Shown here in pieces: positions 1 to 7,007 of a stretch of 11,722 nucleotides of DNA. This DNA is from Gemmatimonadales bacterium UBA1120. GTDB taxonomy: Bacteria > Gemmatimonadota > Gemmatimonadetes > Longimicrobiales > Gaopeijiaceae. The stretch covers positions 1 to 11,722 of the forward strand of contig DCAZ01000097.1 of the NCBI GenBank assembly GCA_002313925.1, written 5' to 3'. Below the pieces are notes generated by a model, which worked only from the letters and a program-made list of their open reading frames with translations, ran no database searches and was not told the origin of the DNA. Position numbers and translations under genes: made by a program. How positions within the stretch are numbered: position 1 is the first letter of the stretch; each line of letters starts with the position of its first letter.

Positions 1-2
1 TA

Positions 3-30
3 GGTTAACATAATATATATTATACGAACC
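3..30 (-). other. dif: dif-like XerC/XerD recombination site
   Basis: Read on the minus strand, these 28 bp split into an XerC-type arm GGTTCGTATAA, a 6-bp centre TATATA and an XerD-type arm TTATGTTAACC. The E. coli dif arms, from memory, are GGTGCGCATAA, TGTATA and TTATGTTAAAT, which gives 23 of 28 identical positions including nine consecutive bases TTATGTTAA in the XerD arm. The Bacillus site is similarly close, about 22 of 28. The 6-bp centre is the spacing expected of chromosomal dif. On the plus strand the XerD arm is at 3-13, the centre at 14-19 and the XerC arm at 20-30. The site is very AT-rich compared with its surroundings. Its known role is resolution of chromosome dimers by XerCD, activated by FtsK, at the terminus. 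A Xer-exploiting mobile element could also carry such a site. No second copy is visible in the window. Confidence 0.85.
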
Positions 31-117
31 TAATGTCGCTAAATAGAAGCCTCCCTAACCCGCGATTGTAGTACCGCCGAAGAACACCAAAACCCCATAG
101 CCCTCAGGGTGAGAGAC

Positions 118-819
118 CTACTGGGAAACCCCAGCCGCCATCAATTCCTGGATTCGAAGTTCGTAGATGCCCCGAGCAGCCTCGTTTGCCTCGAAGGTAT
201 CCAAGGCTCTCTGGTAGAGCTGAATCGCACCCTCGCCATCCCCCTGGCTGACTTTAATTCGTGCAGCACTGCTCAATGCATTACGGATCTGAAAGTCCAA
301 TTCCGATCGATCAGCGATGCGAAGATAGGTCGCTTCAGCATCATCTAATCGACCTTCTTCTTCATATGCGGCACCAAGGAGGGCTGCACCCTGAAACTCA
401 ATCGGGTCACGTGGTGATGACCCAAGAGGTTCGAGAACTTGGCGAGCCTGTTGAGCATCCGCAGTTTGTAAATAGAGGTCGCCTAGAAGTAATCTGGCTT
501 CACCTTCATAGGCAGTGCCGCTGAAGCGCTCCAGAAATATGATGAGTTCGTTCTTAGCACCTTCAGTATCCTGAAGCATAATAGATTGATGTACAGACTC
601 GATTTGTTCAGCAGCCTGCTCAACGAGTGTCTCGCGATAACCGTTGTAGTACACTGCTCCAGCAATGCCGATTGCTACAACAACCCCAAGAATCGTGACA
701 AGTTGTTGGTTGGCACGAGCCCAATTCAATACCTCTAGAACCCTGGCGATAAAAATATCATCAGGATCGGTAGGGGCTTCCTGGTGTGCCCTGCGGGAGC
801 CAGGATGGCGCTTAGACAT
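118..819 (-). CDS. Membrane-anchored TPR protein, YfgM-like
   Basis: This 233-residue protein has a hydrophilic, basic N-terminus (residues 1-38), one transmembrane segment (about 39-59) and a C-terminal domain of helical TPR-like repeats (about 65-225). Repeat-type pairs include GEARLLLGDLYLQTADAQQA (107-126) and ALLGAAYEEEGRLDDAEATY (146-165). This is the architecture of the TPR_21/YfgM family, whose E. coli member sits in the inner membrane with its TPR domain in the periplasm and associates with SecYEG and periplasmic chaperones. The start is ATG at 819, preceded by AGGA with a spacing of about 9 nt. The gene lies 93 bp downstream of the Crp-family gene and may have its own promoter in that gap. 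YfgM is the best family match by architecture. Other membrane-anchored TPR proteins cannot be excluded because the repeats are degenerate. Confidence 0.8.
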   Translation of the reverse strand: MSKRHPGSRRAHQEAPTDPDDIFIARVLEVLNWARANQQLVTILGVVVAIGIAGAVYYNGYRETLVEQAAEQIESVHQSIMLQDTEGAKNELIIFLERFSGTAYEGEARLLLGDLYLQTADAQQARQVLEPLGSSPRDPIEFQGAALLGAAYEEEGRLDDAEATYLRIADRSELDFQIRNALSSAARIKVSQGDGEGAIQLYQRALDTFEANEAARGIYELRIQELMAAGVSQ

Positions 820-875
820 GATGCGGATTCCTACTGATTTCAGTCATCGATTAGGAACTCAGGAACGAAGGCAAA

Positions 876-904
876 AAGCTAGGAGGGACATGGATTTGGG
901 TCAA
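876..904 (-). promoter_or_regulatory. Weak sigma70-like promoter candidate upstream of the TPR gene
   Basis: On the minus strand a TTGACC hexamer (899-904; five of six bases of the consensus -35) is followed after 17 bp by TAGCTT (876-881), which matches only three of six -10 positions. Placement about 50-60 nt before the TPR start codon and good spacing favour it. The poor -10 argues against it. Confidence 0.2.
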
Positions 905-912
905 CGAGAATA

Positions 913-1599
913 CTACTTAGCTGGATCCTTAAGATCGTATCCTGCCAAGGCCCAAAGCTCCTGTGGCTTAAGGAGTTGAAAACATCCATTAGGCTTTGTT
1001 CCAATGACATCATCATATAACCAGTCATTGATGAGCGTTGTTGCAGTAGCCCGGTGAGCTCCCGCCAAATCAGCTAAAACTTGATGTGTGAATCGGACTG
1101 ACAAGTCGATTCCCCGTCCGGTCTTATCTCCACACCGGACTCCCAGATCGAGAAGTACCTCAGCAAGTCGCTGTGACGCCGTGGGGCCTCCGGACCCTCC
1201 CTGAGCATGTCTGAGGCGATGTAACTCACGCTCCACACCTTCCAAATACGCGTTTAGGCTCTTCTTTGCGGTCTTGAGCCCAGCTAGAACCTTACCTTTG
1301 GGCAGAGGGAATACGGTGCACGTCGAACCTGCAATCGCGCCGTAGCGTCGATGCCCCTCTACGAATGCCTCATCTCCGAAAAGTTCCGAAGGCACTGCTA
1401 CCGAAACAGTCCGATCTCCAGCTCCTTTTTCCATACCTGGAAGTACCAACCGAATAAATCCGGAGTGGACCAAAAACACATCACGAGCAAGATCCCCAGG
1501 TGTGTAGAGTGAGCGACCCTTTACCAACTTCACAGGAACAGAGTGCTTAACCAGACGAAATAGCTTCCTATCTCTGACGGGAACGAGATGTAATGGCAT
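913..1599 (-). CDS. Crp/Fnr-family transcriptional regulator
   Basis: The 228-residue protein has the two-domain Crp/Fnr layout. An N-terminal cyclic-nucleotide-binding-type beta-roll spans about residues 20-105 (GDLARDVFLVHSGFIRLVLPG at 36-55, PSELFGDEAFVEG at 70-82). A connecting helix (about 107-132) and a C-terminal winged HTH follow (recognition region about 170-195, FTHQVLADLAGAHRATATTL). In Crp the loop after GELALI carries an Arg-Ser pair that binds cAMP phosphate. Here the equivalent stretch reads HRRYGAIAGS, so cAMP binding is doubtful. There is no N-terminal cysteine cluster, so it is not an Fnr-type Fe-S sensor. The ATG at 1599 lies 2 bp after the stop of the upstream MFS gene, which suggests translational coupling and co-regulation. 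The ligand and target genes are unknown; a role in controlling the transporter is inference from gene order. Confidence 0.88.
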   Translation of the reverse strand: MPLHLVPVRDRKLFRLVKHSVPVKLVKGRSLYTPGDLARDVFLVHSGFIRLVLPGMEKGAGDRTVSVAVPSELFGDEAFVEGHRRYGAIAGSTCTVFPLPKGKVLAGLKTAKKSLNAYLEGVERELHRLRHAQGGSGGPTASQRLAEVLLDLGVRCGDKTGRGIDLSVRFTHQVLADLAGAHRATATTLINDWLYDDVIGTKPNGCFQLLKPQELWALAGYDLKDPAK

Positions 1600-1601
1600 C
1601 T

Positions 1602-2819
1602 CTAGATTCCTGCTACAGAGTCGACCCTGCCCTGCCTAATCGCAGGGTGAAGCGACAATAGGATTGCGATAACGATAATCGGCATTGAAACGAGAGTTGC
1701 TAGTTGGGGCCCGATCGAGTCTGCAAGCACGCCAGTACCAAGCACGCCAATTGAACCCGTAGCCCAGGCAAGGCCCATCACGATACCGGAGCTTACCGCT
1801 GCAGCGCCAGGGATCATCTCTTGGGCCATAACAACAATTGGAGGCAGAGTAGCCATGGCCAGGAACCCAGCAACTCCAGTTGCAGCAAGCCCTAGTCCAG
1901 TCTGAGGACCCAACCAGATAGCCAATAAATGTGCTGGAAGTGCCCAAAGGCACAGATGAACAAGTAGAGAGGACCGATTGACGCGGTCAGACAACAGCCC
2001 ACCTGCAACCGTACCGAAAGCCTGTGCTCCTAAGTAAACCGAGAGCGCCACCGCACCCAAAGTTTCTGAGCCTCCAGAGTGGGCGACGATGATCGGCTCC
2101 ATCGTCAGAAAGGCACGTTGAACGAACGCCATCGTGGCACTGATCCCAAAAATTAAGCCCAGTGGACCAGCGAGATGTTTCAGGACCATCCCAAGGCTAG
2201 GTGGAGCACTGTTTTGAGCAACTTCAGCACGTCCACTAGGAAGACCGAAGAAAAATATGGGCATAAGGATGACAACCGGTAGCATAGCGAGCCAAAGTCC
2301 CTCCATACCTCGCCATTGGACTAACCCCACTGCCGCCAGAGGCCCAACTGCAAACCCGACTGAGCCCCCGAAAGAAAAGATGGAATAGCGAGCACCCCCA
2401 CCCTTCCCTTCCAAAATGCGAACTGCGTATGAAGCTCCCGGTGGATGAAATGCTGCACTCCCTAACCCACCCAAGGTCAAAAGTAAGACCAGCACCCAGA
2501 ATGAGCCTGCAAAGCCGATCGATGCCACAAATATCCCTGTTATAAGAGGGCCTGCGACTGCTAAGATTCGACGCCCCTTTCGATCGGCCAGGTAGCCGAA
2601 TAGTGGCTGTGGGAGAGCAGACGCTATTGAAAAGCTCACGGCGAGGGTCGCGGCCATAGCTATCGACAACCCAAGGTCATCCATGATCCTTGGAAGTAGT
2701 GGTGGGACAAAGGAGGCGTACGCGTCGTTAAGACCGTGAGCACAGGACATAATGATCGCGATCCGAATCGACGATAATTGATTACTTCGTACTTCCTTTG
2801 AGGGGTTAGCGGGTAACAC
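1602..2819 (-). CDS. MFS transporter, fosmidomycin-resistance (Fsr)-like
   Basis: This is a 12-TM major facilitator protein of about 405 residues. The first helix carries the HGLNDAYASFVPPLLPRI stretch typical of Fsr-like MFS proteins. The loop after TM2 has the MFS signature GYLADRKGRR (about residues 75-84), and hydrophobic helices continue to near the C-terminus. Members are usually proton-driven drug or metabolite exporters; the substrate here is unknown. The reading frame is open upstream to a GTG at 2888, which would give 428 residues. I prefer the GTG at 2819 because the extra 23 residues are not transporter-like and the long version would reach close to the divergent gamma-glutamyltransferase gene. 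Neither start has a convincing Shine-Dalgarno sequence, so the 5' end is uncertain. The TAG stop is directly followed by the Crp-family gene, so the two form an operon. Confidence 0.87.
   Translation of the reverse strand: MLPANPSKEVRSNQLSSIRIAIIMSCAHGLNDAYASFVPPLLPRIMDDLGLSIAMAATLAVSFSIASALPQPLFGYLADRKGRRILAVAGPLITGIFVASIGFAGSFWVLVLLLTLGGLGSAAFHPPGASYAVRILEGKGGGARYSIFSFGGSVGFAVGPLAAVGLVQWRGMEGLWLAMLPVVILMPIFFFGLPSGRAEVAQNSAPPSLGMVLKHLAGPLGLIFGISATMAFVQRAFLTMEPIIVAHSGGSETLGAVALSVYLGAQAFGTVAGGLLSDRVNRSSLLVHLCLWALPAHLLAIWLGPQTGLGLAATGVAGFLAMATLPPIVVMAQEMIPGAAAVSSGIVMGLAWATGSIGVLGTGVLADSIGPQLATLVSMPIIVIAILLSLHPAIRQGRVDSVAGI
1625..1632 (-). other. KOPS-like octamer GGGCAGGG
   Basis: Matches the E. 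coli FtsK-orienting consensus GGGNAGGG on the minus strand, pointing toward the dif-like site. It lies within the 3' end of the MFS gene, so coding constraint may explain it. Confidence 0.3.
2401..2408 (-). other. KOPS-like octamer GGGAAGGG
   Basis: GGGNAGGG match on the minus strand pointing toward the dif-like site. It lies inside the MFS gene in the sense direction. Confidence 0.3.
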
Positions 2820-2959
2820 TGACAGGACGCTCGCTAAATCAGGACATAAACAGCCCGAACGATAATTCAGGAACCCACGTGCCACCACCGCCCCTGGCGT
2901 TCTTCACATCTCGCCACCAACCTGAAGCAGATGAAGACCCCATCCTACCGGACACCAAC
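2820..2959. promoter_or_regulatory. Divergent intergenic region between MFS and GGT genes
   Basis: With the preferred starts, this 140-bp spacer must hold the promoters of both the MFS-Crp operon (minus) and the GGT-DUF423-sirtuin operon (plus). A GATAAT hexamer at 2861-2866 is a possible plus-strand -10 box, about 95 nt before the GGT ATG, but no good -35 hexamer lies 16-18 bp before it. I see no clear palindromic Crp-type operator. Confidence 0.35.
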
Positions 2960-4696
2960 ATGATGCTTCAAGGACAACCATCGAACCTGGTACCGTTCAT
3001 AGTCGCCCTGGCGATTGGCCTAACATCGTGCGCCGCCCCTGACTCACCCGACTCAGAGTCCTCGACATCGACGTCATACGCACCGCAAAACCGACCAGAC
3101 GTGCGAGGGGTGAATGGAGCCGTCTCAGCTGGACATCCATTGGCAGCGCAGGCGGGGCTAGCAGTACTTCAGGATGGTGGAACCGCAACAGATGCGATCA
3201 TCGCGATGGCTGGTGTCCTGGCTGTTGTGCGGCCGCACATGAATGGTGTCGGTGGCGATGCCTTTGGCATTTTCTTTAACGGTGCTACGGGTAACGTTAC
3301 CGCACTCAACGGCAGTGGCCGTTCTGGTACCCTCGCGACACCTGAGTTCTTCAAGAATCAGAACCTCTCGGAGATCCCCGGTACAGGTGCTCTTTCCGTG
3401 AGTGTTCCCGGAGCTGTCGCCGCATGGTTAGATGCCCATGAGCGTTTTGGATCAAAGCCATTCAGCCAACTGTTAGAGCCAGCGATTGGATACGCTACGA
3501 ACGGATTTCCCGTCTCAAAGAGACTAGCTCAAGACTTTGAATCTCAGGGTCGTGCGTTGAATGAGCATGGAAAACAACTTTACCTTCCCGGTGGTAGCGC
3601 ACCCCCCATTGGTACCCTCCTCAAGAATAAAGCCCTGGGCGCCACCCTCCAAAGAATCGCGAATGAAGGGCGGGAGGGCTTCTATAGCGGAGAGACTGCT
3701 AACCGTCTGGCTAAGTTCATCGAAGAGTTAGGTGGTCATCTTCGTGCTGATGACTTCGCCACCCACACATCAACCTGGGTTTCTCCTCTAAGGGGCGACT
3801 ATCTCAATCATAGTTTTCTCGTGATGCCCCCTAACACCCAAGGAGTCGCACAGCTCACCTATATGGAAATGGCTAAGGGTCACTCTATCGCATCATTGGG
3901 CCACAACACTGCGTCTTACCTCCACACAATGATTGAACTCAAGAAACTGGCATTCGCTGACCGTGACCGCTGGGTCGCGGATCCCGATAAGGCGCACGTG
4001 CCGGTAGACCGCATGCTAGATCCAGAGTACTTGCGAACCCGTTCAGGACTGGTGGACGCGAATCGTGCCGCAGAGCAAGTAGAACCGGGATTTGGAAGTG
4101 AATCATTCGGGACGGATAACGGCTCAGTTGATGACTCAGGAGATACCGTTTATCTCACTGCAGTCGACCAATTCGGGAATGCGGTCAGTTGGATCCAAAG
4201 CAATTTCGCAGGCTTCGGCTCAGGCCTCCTCAACTCCGAAACTGGCGTCTTGCTTCACAATCGGGGCTCACTCTACACCCTTGAAGATGGACACCCAAAC
4301 CAGGTCGCCCCCAACAAGCGCCCCTACCATACGCTGACACCGATGCTGGCTCTCAATAACGGTGACCTCGCATTTACAATCGGGACACCAGGGGGTGACA
4401 GCCAAACTCAATCTCTGCTGCAGATCGTACACAACCTCCTTGTATTTGGGATGTCCCCACAGGAGGCTATCGAGGCACCTCGCTTCCGTTCCTCGGGAGG
4501 GCTTTCTGTGTCACTAGAGGACCGCGTCCCCTTCTCTGTACAAAAATCGCTCACTGGGCTTGGCCATGATCTCCAGATTATTCAAGGATGGACAGCAACG
4601 TTCGGAGGAGCGCAGATGATTTATGTCGATCCTGACACTGGAACGCTCACTGCCGCCGCAGACCCACGTCGTGAAGCGTACGCACTCGCTTACTGA
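2960..4696 (+). CDS. ggt: Gamma-glutamyltransferase, predicted lipoprotein
   Basis: This Ntn hydrolase is made as a proenzyme and cleaves itself before a catalytic threonine. It transfers or hydrolyses gamma-glutamyl groups, for example of glutathione. Numbering from ATG 2960 (578 residues): a lipoprotein signal with lipobox LTSC (lipidated Cys24), GVGGDAFG at 96-103, NGSGR with the likely substrate-contacting Arg121 (E. coli Arg114 equivalent), the predicted nucleophile Thr396 in GDTVYLTAVD (E. coli Thr391), NKRPYHTLTP, and the oxyanion loop GTPGG at 475-479. The frame is open to a GTG at 2879, but the lipoprotein signal begins at the paired ATGs 2960/2963, so I start there. The NGSGR form resembles YwrD-type GGT-like enzymes more than the E. 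coli FREMAP form. The product is probably periplasmic and membrane-anchored. It leads an operon with the DUF423 gene 43 bp downstream. Confidence 0.92.
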   Translation: MMLQGQPSNLVPFIVALAIGLTSCAAPDSPDSESSTSTSYAPQNRPDVRGVNGAVSAGHPLAAQAGLAVLQDGGTATDAIIAMAGVLAVVRPHMNGVGGDAFGIFFNGATGNVTALNGSGRSGTLATPEFFKNQNLSEIPGTGALSVSVPGAVAAWLDAHERFGSKPFSQLLEPAIGYATNGFPVSKRLAQDFESQGRALNEHGKQLYLPGGSAPPIGTLLKNKALGATLQRIANEGREGFYSGETANRLAKFIEELGGHLRADDFATHTSTWVSPLRGDYLNHSFLVMPPNTQGVAQLTYMEMAKGHSIASLGHNTASYLHTMIELKKLAFADRDRWVADPDKAHVPVDRMLDPEYLRTRSGLVDANRAAEQVEPGFGSESFGTDNGSVDDSGDTVYLTAVDQFGNAVSWIQSNFAGFGSGLLNSETGVLLHNRGSLYTLEDGHPNQVAPNKRPYHTLTPMLALNNGDLAFTIGTPGGDSQTQSLLQIVHNLLVFGMSPQEAIEAPRFRSSGGLSVSLEDRVPFSVQKSLTGLGHDLQIIQGWTATFGGAQMIYVDPDTGTLTAAADPRREAYALAY

Positions 4697-4739
4697 CCGC
4701 CTTGGACCTAACCATTTACAAATTTAGGGGGACGCCACG

Positions 4740-5108
4740 ATGGAACGGATCTTCTTTGGCCTTGGGGCGATCTTAGCCGGAATAGCAGTCGGTCTCGGGG
4801 CTTTCGGAGCTCACGCTTTGAGAGGAACCCTGAGTCCCGAAGATCTTGTAACGTTTGAAACTGGCGTTCGATATCAGATGTATCATGCCCTAGCACTCCT
4901 TGGCGTTGCTTGGGCTGTGGGGCGCTGGGATACAGTCTTACTTGAATGGGCCGGATGGCTCTTTCTATTGGGGACCCTAGTATTCTCCGGAAGCCTCTAC
5001 ATTCTTGTCCTCACCGGACAACGTTGGCTCGGAGCCGTGACACCCCTGGGCGGGCTAGCATTTATTCTGGCTTGGGTGTTGCTCGCATCAGCCGTCCTCC
5101 GCGGGTAA
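4740..5108 (+). CDS. DUF423 family small integral membrane protein
   Basis: This 122-residue, very hydrophobic protein has four predicted membrane helices (about 4-24, 46-62, 70-91 and 97-119). The diagnostic DUF423 (YgdD/YwdK) motifs are all present: GAFGAHAL at 20-27, VRYQMYHALALL at 43-54, a GTLVFSGSLY stretch at 78-87 and TPLGGLAFILAW at 101-112. Length fits the family, which is usually 110-130 residues. The biochemical function of the family is not established. The ATG at 4740 has a strong Shine-Dalgarno, TAGGGGG at 4725-4731, spaced 8 nt. It sits 43 bp after the GGT stop and 15 bp before the sirtuin start, consistent with one transcript. Confidence 0.93.
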   Translation: MERIFFGLGAILAGIAVGLGAFGAHALRGTLSPEDLVTFETGVRYQMYHALALLGVAWAVGRWDTVLLEWAGWLFLLGTLVFSGSLYILVLTGQRWLGAVTPLGGLAFILAWVLLASAVLRG

Positions 5109-5123
5109 GTCGATCCCAAGAGA

Positions 5124-5891
5124 GTGAACGAAACACTCGAACAAGCCAGAGCACTCCTCGAAAATGCACGAAGGATCGTAGCTGTAACTGGAGCCGGGAT
5201 TTCTGCAGAATCGGGAGTTCCTACCTTCCGCGGACCCGAAGGTCTCTGGAAATCACATAGGCCAGAAGAGCTTGCGACTGCAGCGGCTTTCGCTCGGGAT
5301 CCACAAACTGTGTGGGAATGGTATGGTTGGCGTCGGGAGTTAATAGCGACTTGTTCTCCAAACCCTGCACACCTGGCTCTAGCCCGCCTAGCCCTTGATC
5401 ATCCTGAAGTTGCCATCATTACACAGAATGTGGACGGCCTCCACACACGCGCCGCGACAGAAGAAGCAGGCCATGTAGACTTCTCCCCTGCTCTGCCAAT
5501 CGAATTGCACGGATCAATCAATCGAGATCGCTGCTCTGCGTGCGACGCCCGCCGACCAGGTTCCCCGGTAATCGATGTCACGAGCATCGACACCTTGCCT
5601 CAATGTGATCGCTGCTCTGCTTTGATGCGCCCCGACGTCGTTTGGTTTGGGGAAGTCCTAAATGAAGTGATACTCGACCGAGCTTTCCGTCTTGCACGCT
5701 CAGCGGATCTTTGCCTCGTGGTTGGAACAAGTGCATTGGTTCACCCAGCTGCCTCAGTGCCGCTTGCAACCCTCGGTAACGGGGGAAAGCTTATCGAGAT
5801 CAATATTCAGGAAACAAGCCTTACACCCTATGCCTCCGCTCAGCTAAATGCTCCCGCGGGTATTGTTCTCACTAAATTGATACCTGAATAG
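5124..5891 (+). CDS. cobB: NAD-dependent protein deacylase, CobB-like sirtuin
   Basis: This 255-residue sirtuin removes acyl groups from lysines using NAD+, producing nicotinamide and O-acyl-ADP-ribose. Motifs in order are GAGISAESGVPTFRG (23-37, NAD binding), QNVDGLH (101-107), ELHGS with catalytic His129, zinc cysteines 137/140 and 161/164 in two CxxC pairs, PDVVWFGE (170-177) and VVGTSALVHPAA (199-210). Tyr67 and Arg70 (YGWR) match the Tyr-x-x-Arg pair that marks class III sirtuins, such as SIRT5 and CobB, where it recognises negatively charged acyl groups like succinyl or malonyl. The segment between QNVDGLH and ELHG is about 10 residues longer than in E. coli CobB. The start is a GTG at 5124, 15 bp after the DUF423 stop. 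Desuccinylase or demalonylase activity is family-based inference. Confidence 0.94.
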   Translation: MNETLEQARALLENARRIVAVTGAGISAESGVPTFRGPEGLWKSHRPEELATAAAFARDPQTVWEWYGWRRELIATCSPNPAHLALARLALDHPEVAIITQNVDGLHTRAATEEAGHVDFSPALPIELHGSINRDRCSACDARRPGSPVIDVTSIDTLPQCDRCSALMRPDVVWFGEVLNEVILDRAFRLARSADLCLVVGTSALVHPAASVPLATLGNGGKLIEINIQETSLTPYASAQLNAPAGIVLTKLIPE

Positions 5892-5906
5892 GGCACCTCG
5901 AGTTAC

Positions 5907-5950
5907 GTCTCCACTTTCCCCCTGATGCATGCCGATGAGGGATTAGAGAC
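5907..5950. terminator. Possible weak bidirectional terminator between convergent genes
   Basis: The 67-bp gap between the convergent sirtuin and PLP-enzyme genes can form an imperfect stem: GTCTC (5907-5911) with GAGAC (5946-5950), and inside it CCCT (5920-5923) with AGGG (5938-5941). The internal loop is large and asymmetric and there is no clean U-tract, so this is position-based support only. Confidence 0.2.
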
Positions 5951-5958
5951 TGAAGGGG

Positions 5959-6945
5959 TCAGGTTAGCACAGAAGCGAGGGTTTCCGCAGCAACATTACC
6001 CCCACTGAGAAGGATGACCAGTGGACCATCCCTAACCTCTGTAGGTTCCCAAATACCGCTCTGGACTGCTGCAATGGCAACAGCTCCACCTCCTTCCACA
6101 ACCAACCTTAGTGCCGTAGCACAGTACCGCATTGCATCCGAAATCTGTTTTTCTGTCACAGTCACGTGCTCACGAACCAAATCCTTGATCAACTTGAAAG
6201 AATGCTGATTGTTCAAGCCGATACCCCCGGCTAACGCGCTAGCCAGGGTCTTTTCCTCAGCCAACTCAACCGGATGTCCAGCCTTCACACTTGCGAGCAT
6301 TACTGCAGCCTTTTCTGCAGAAACCCCCACAGTCCGACATTTTTGATCCCCAGTCCTCTCCGCGAAGACCGAAGCAATCCCGCCGAGGAGCCCTCCACCC
6401 GACAGTGGAGACAGGATTGCTGCAGGGGACTCTCCGAGTTGTCCGAGAATCTCTAAGGCGATCGTCCCCTGCCCTGCTATCACCCAAGGGTCATCGTATG
6501 CCGAGATATATGTTCGGCCAGTTCGTTCAGAGAGTTCAAATGCGTGACTTTCAGCTTCATCAAATGTGGAGCCAACCAGAACTGCTTCTGCCCCATCCCT
6601 CTTTATCCCTTCAAGTTTCACCGGATCAACCCACTCTGGTACACAAACTGAGGCAGGAATCCCCAACTTTTGCGCTACGTAGGCGACAGCCCGTCCATGA
6701 TTCCCGCTTGAACATGAAACCACCCCGCGCATCCGCTCTTGATCATTGAGCGCTGATAGCCGAGCTGCAGCCCCCCGGACCTTGAATGATCCGGTTACCT
6801 GGAGGCATTCCGCCTTTAACCACACTGGTCGGCCAAGCTGATCCGAAAGTTCAGAATCTCGAAGGAGGGGTGTGCGACGAGCGATCCTCTCTACCGCATT
6901 AGTTACGCCCTCAGAATTAAGCGGGATACGCAATGCTAATCCCAA
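5959..6945 (-). CDS. PLP-dependent threonine/serine dehydratase-like enzyme
   Basis: This 328-residue fold-type II PLP enzyme belongs to the threonine ammonia-lyase/serine racemase group, which deaminates Thr to 2-oxobutanoate or acts on serine. Features are GSFKVRGAA with PLP lysine Lys55, SSGNHGRA (79-86) contacting the PLP ring, the glycine loop SGGGLLGG (182-189) that holds the PLP phosphate, and LSGGN (313-317) near the pyridine nitrogen. It ends after the catalytic domain with no C-terminal ACT-like regulatory domain, like catabolic TdcB-type or racemase-type members rather than allosteric IlvA. The longest start is TTG at 6945, just after an in-frame stop at 6952-6954. TTG at 6933 has GGGA at a better distance and is an alternative. 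The gene lies 62 bp downstream of the Ig/LVIVD gene on the same strand. Substrate choice between Thr, Ser and related amino acids cannot be fixed from sequence. Confidence 0.88.
   Translation of the reverse strand: MGLALRIPLNSEGVTNAVERIARRTPLLRDSELSDQLGRPVWLKAECLQVTGSFKVRGAAARLSALNDQERMRGVVSCSSGNHGRAVAYVAQKLGIPASVCVPEWVDPVKLEGIKRDGAEAVLVGSTFDEAESHAFELSERTGRTYISAYDDPWVIAGQGTIALEILGQLGESPAAILSPLSGGGLLGGIASVFAERTGDQKCRTVGVSAEKAAVMLASVKAGHPVELAEEKTLASALAGGIGLNNQHSFKLIKDLVREHVTVTEKQISDAMRYCATALRLVVEGGGAVAIAAVQSGIWEPTEVRDGPLVILLSGGNVAAETLASVLT
6467..6474 (-). other. KOPS-like octamer GGGCAGGG
   Basis: GGGNAGGG match on the minus strand pointing toward the dif-like site. It lies inside the PLP-enzyme gene in the sense direction. 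Confidence 0.3.
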
Positions 6946-7007
6946 CTCAGGCTAACTATGAGCATAAGCTTCCAACTCTATTGTATGACGGAGTTAGCCC
7001 AGTGCAG

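Noticed and set aside
1..32. AT-rich palindrome read as a promoter or operator
   Set aside because: The 11-6-11 layout and the nine-base XerD core match dif far better than a promoter; the TATAAT-like look comes from the dif centre.
1195..1202. CCCTCCCT as a further KOPS-like site
   Set aside because: It lacks the last base needed for GGGNAGGG, so it was not counted.
6291..6749. 152-codon plus-strand frame antisense to the PLP enzyme
   Set aside because: The opposite strand has all PLP-enzyme motifs in the expected order; this frame has a low-complexity Ser/Pro/Arg/Gln composition typical of a shadow.
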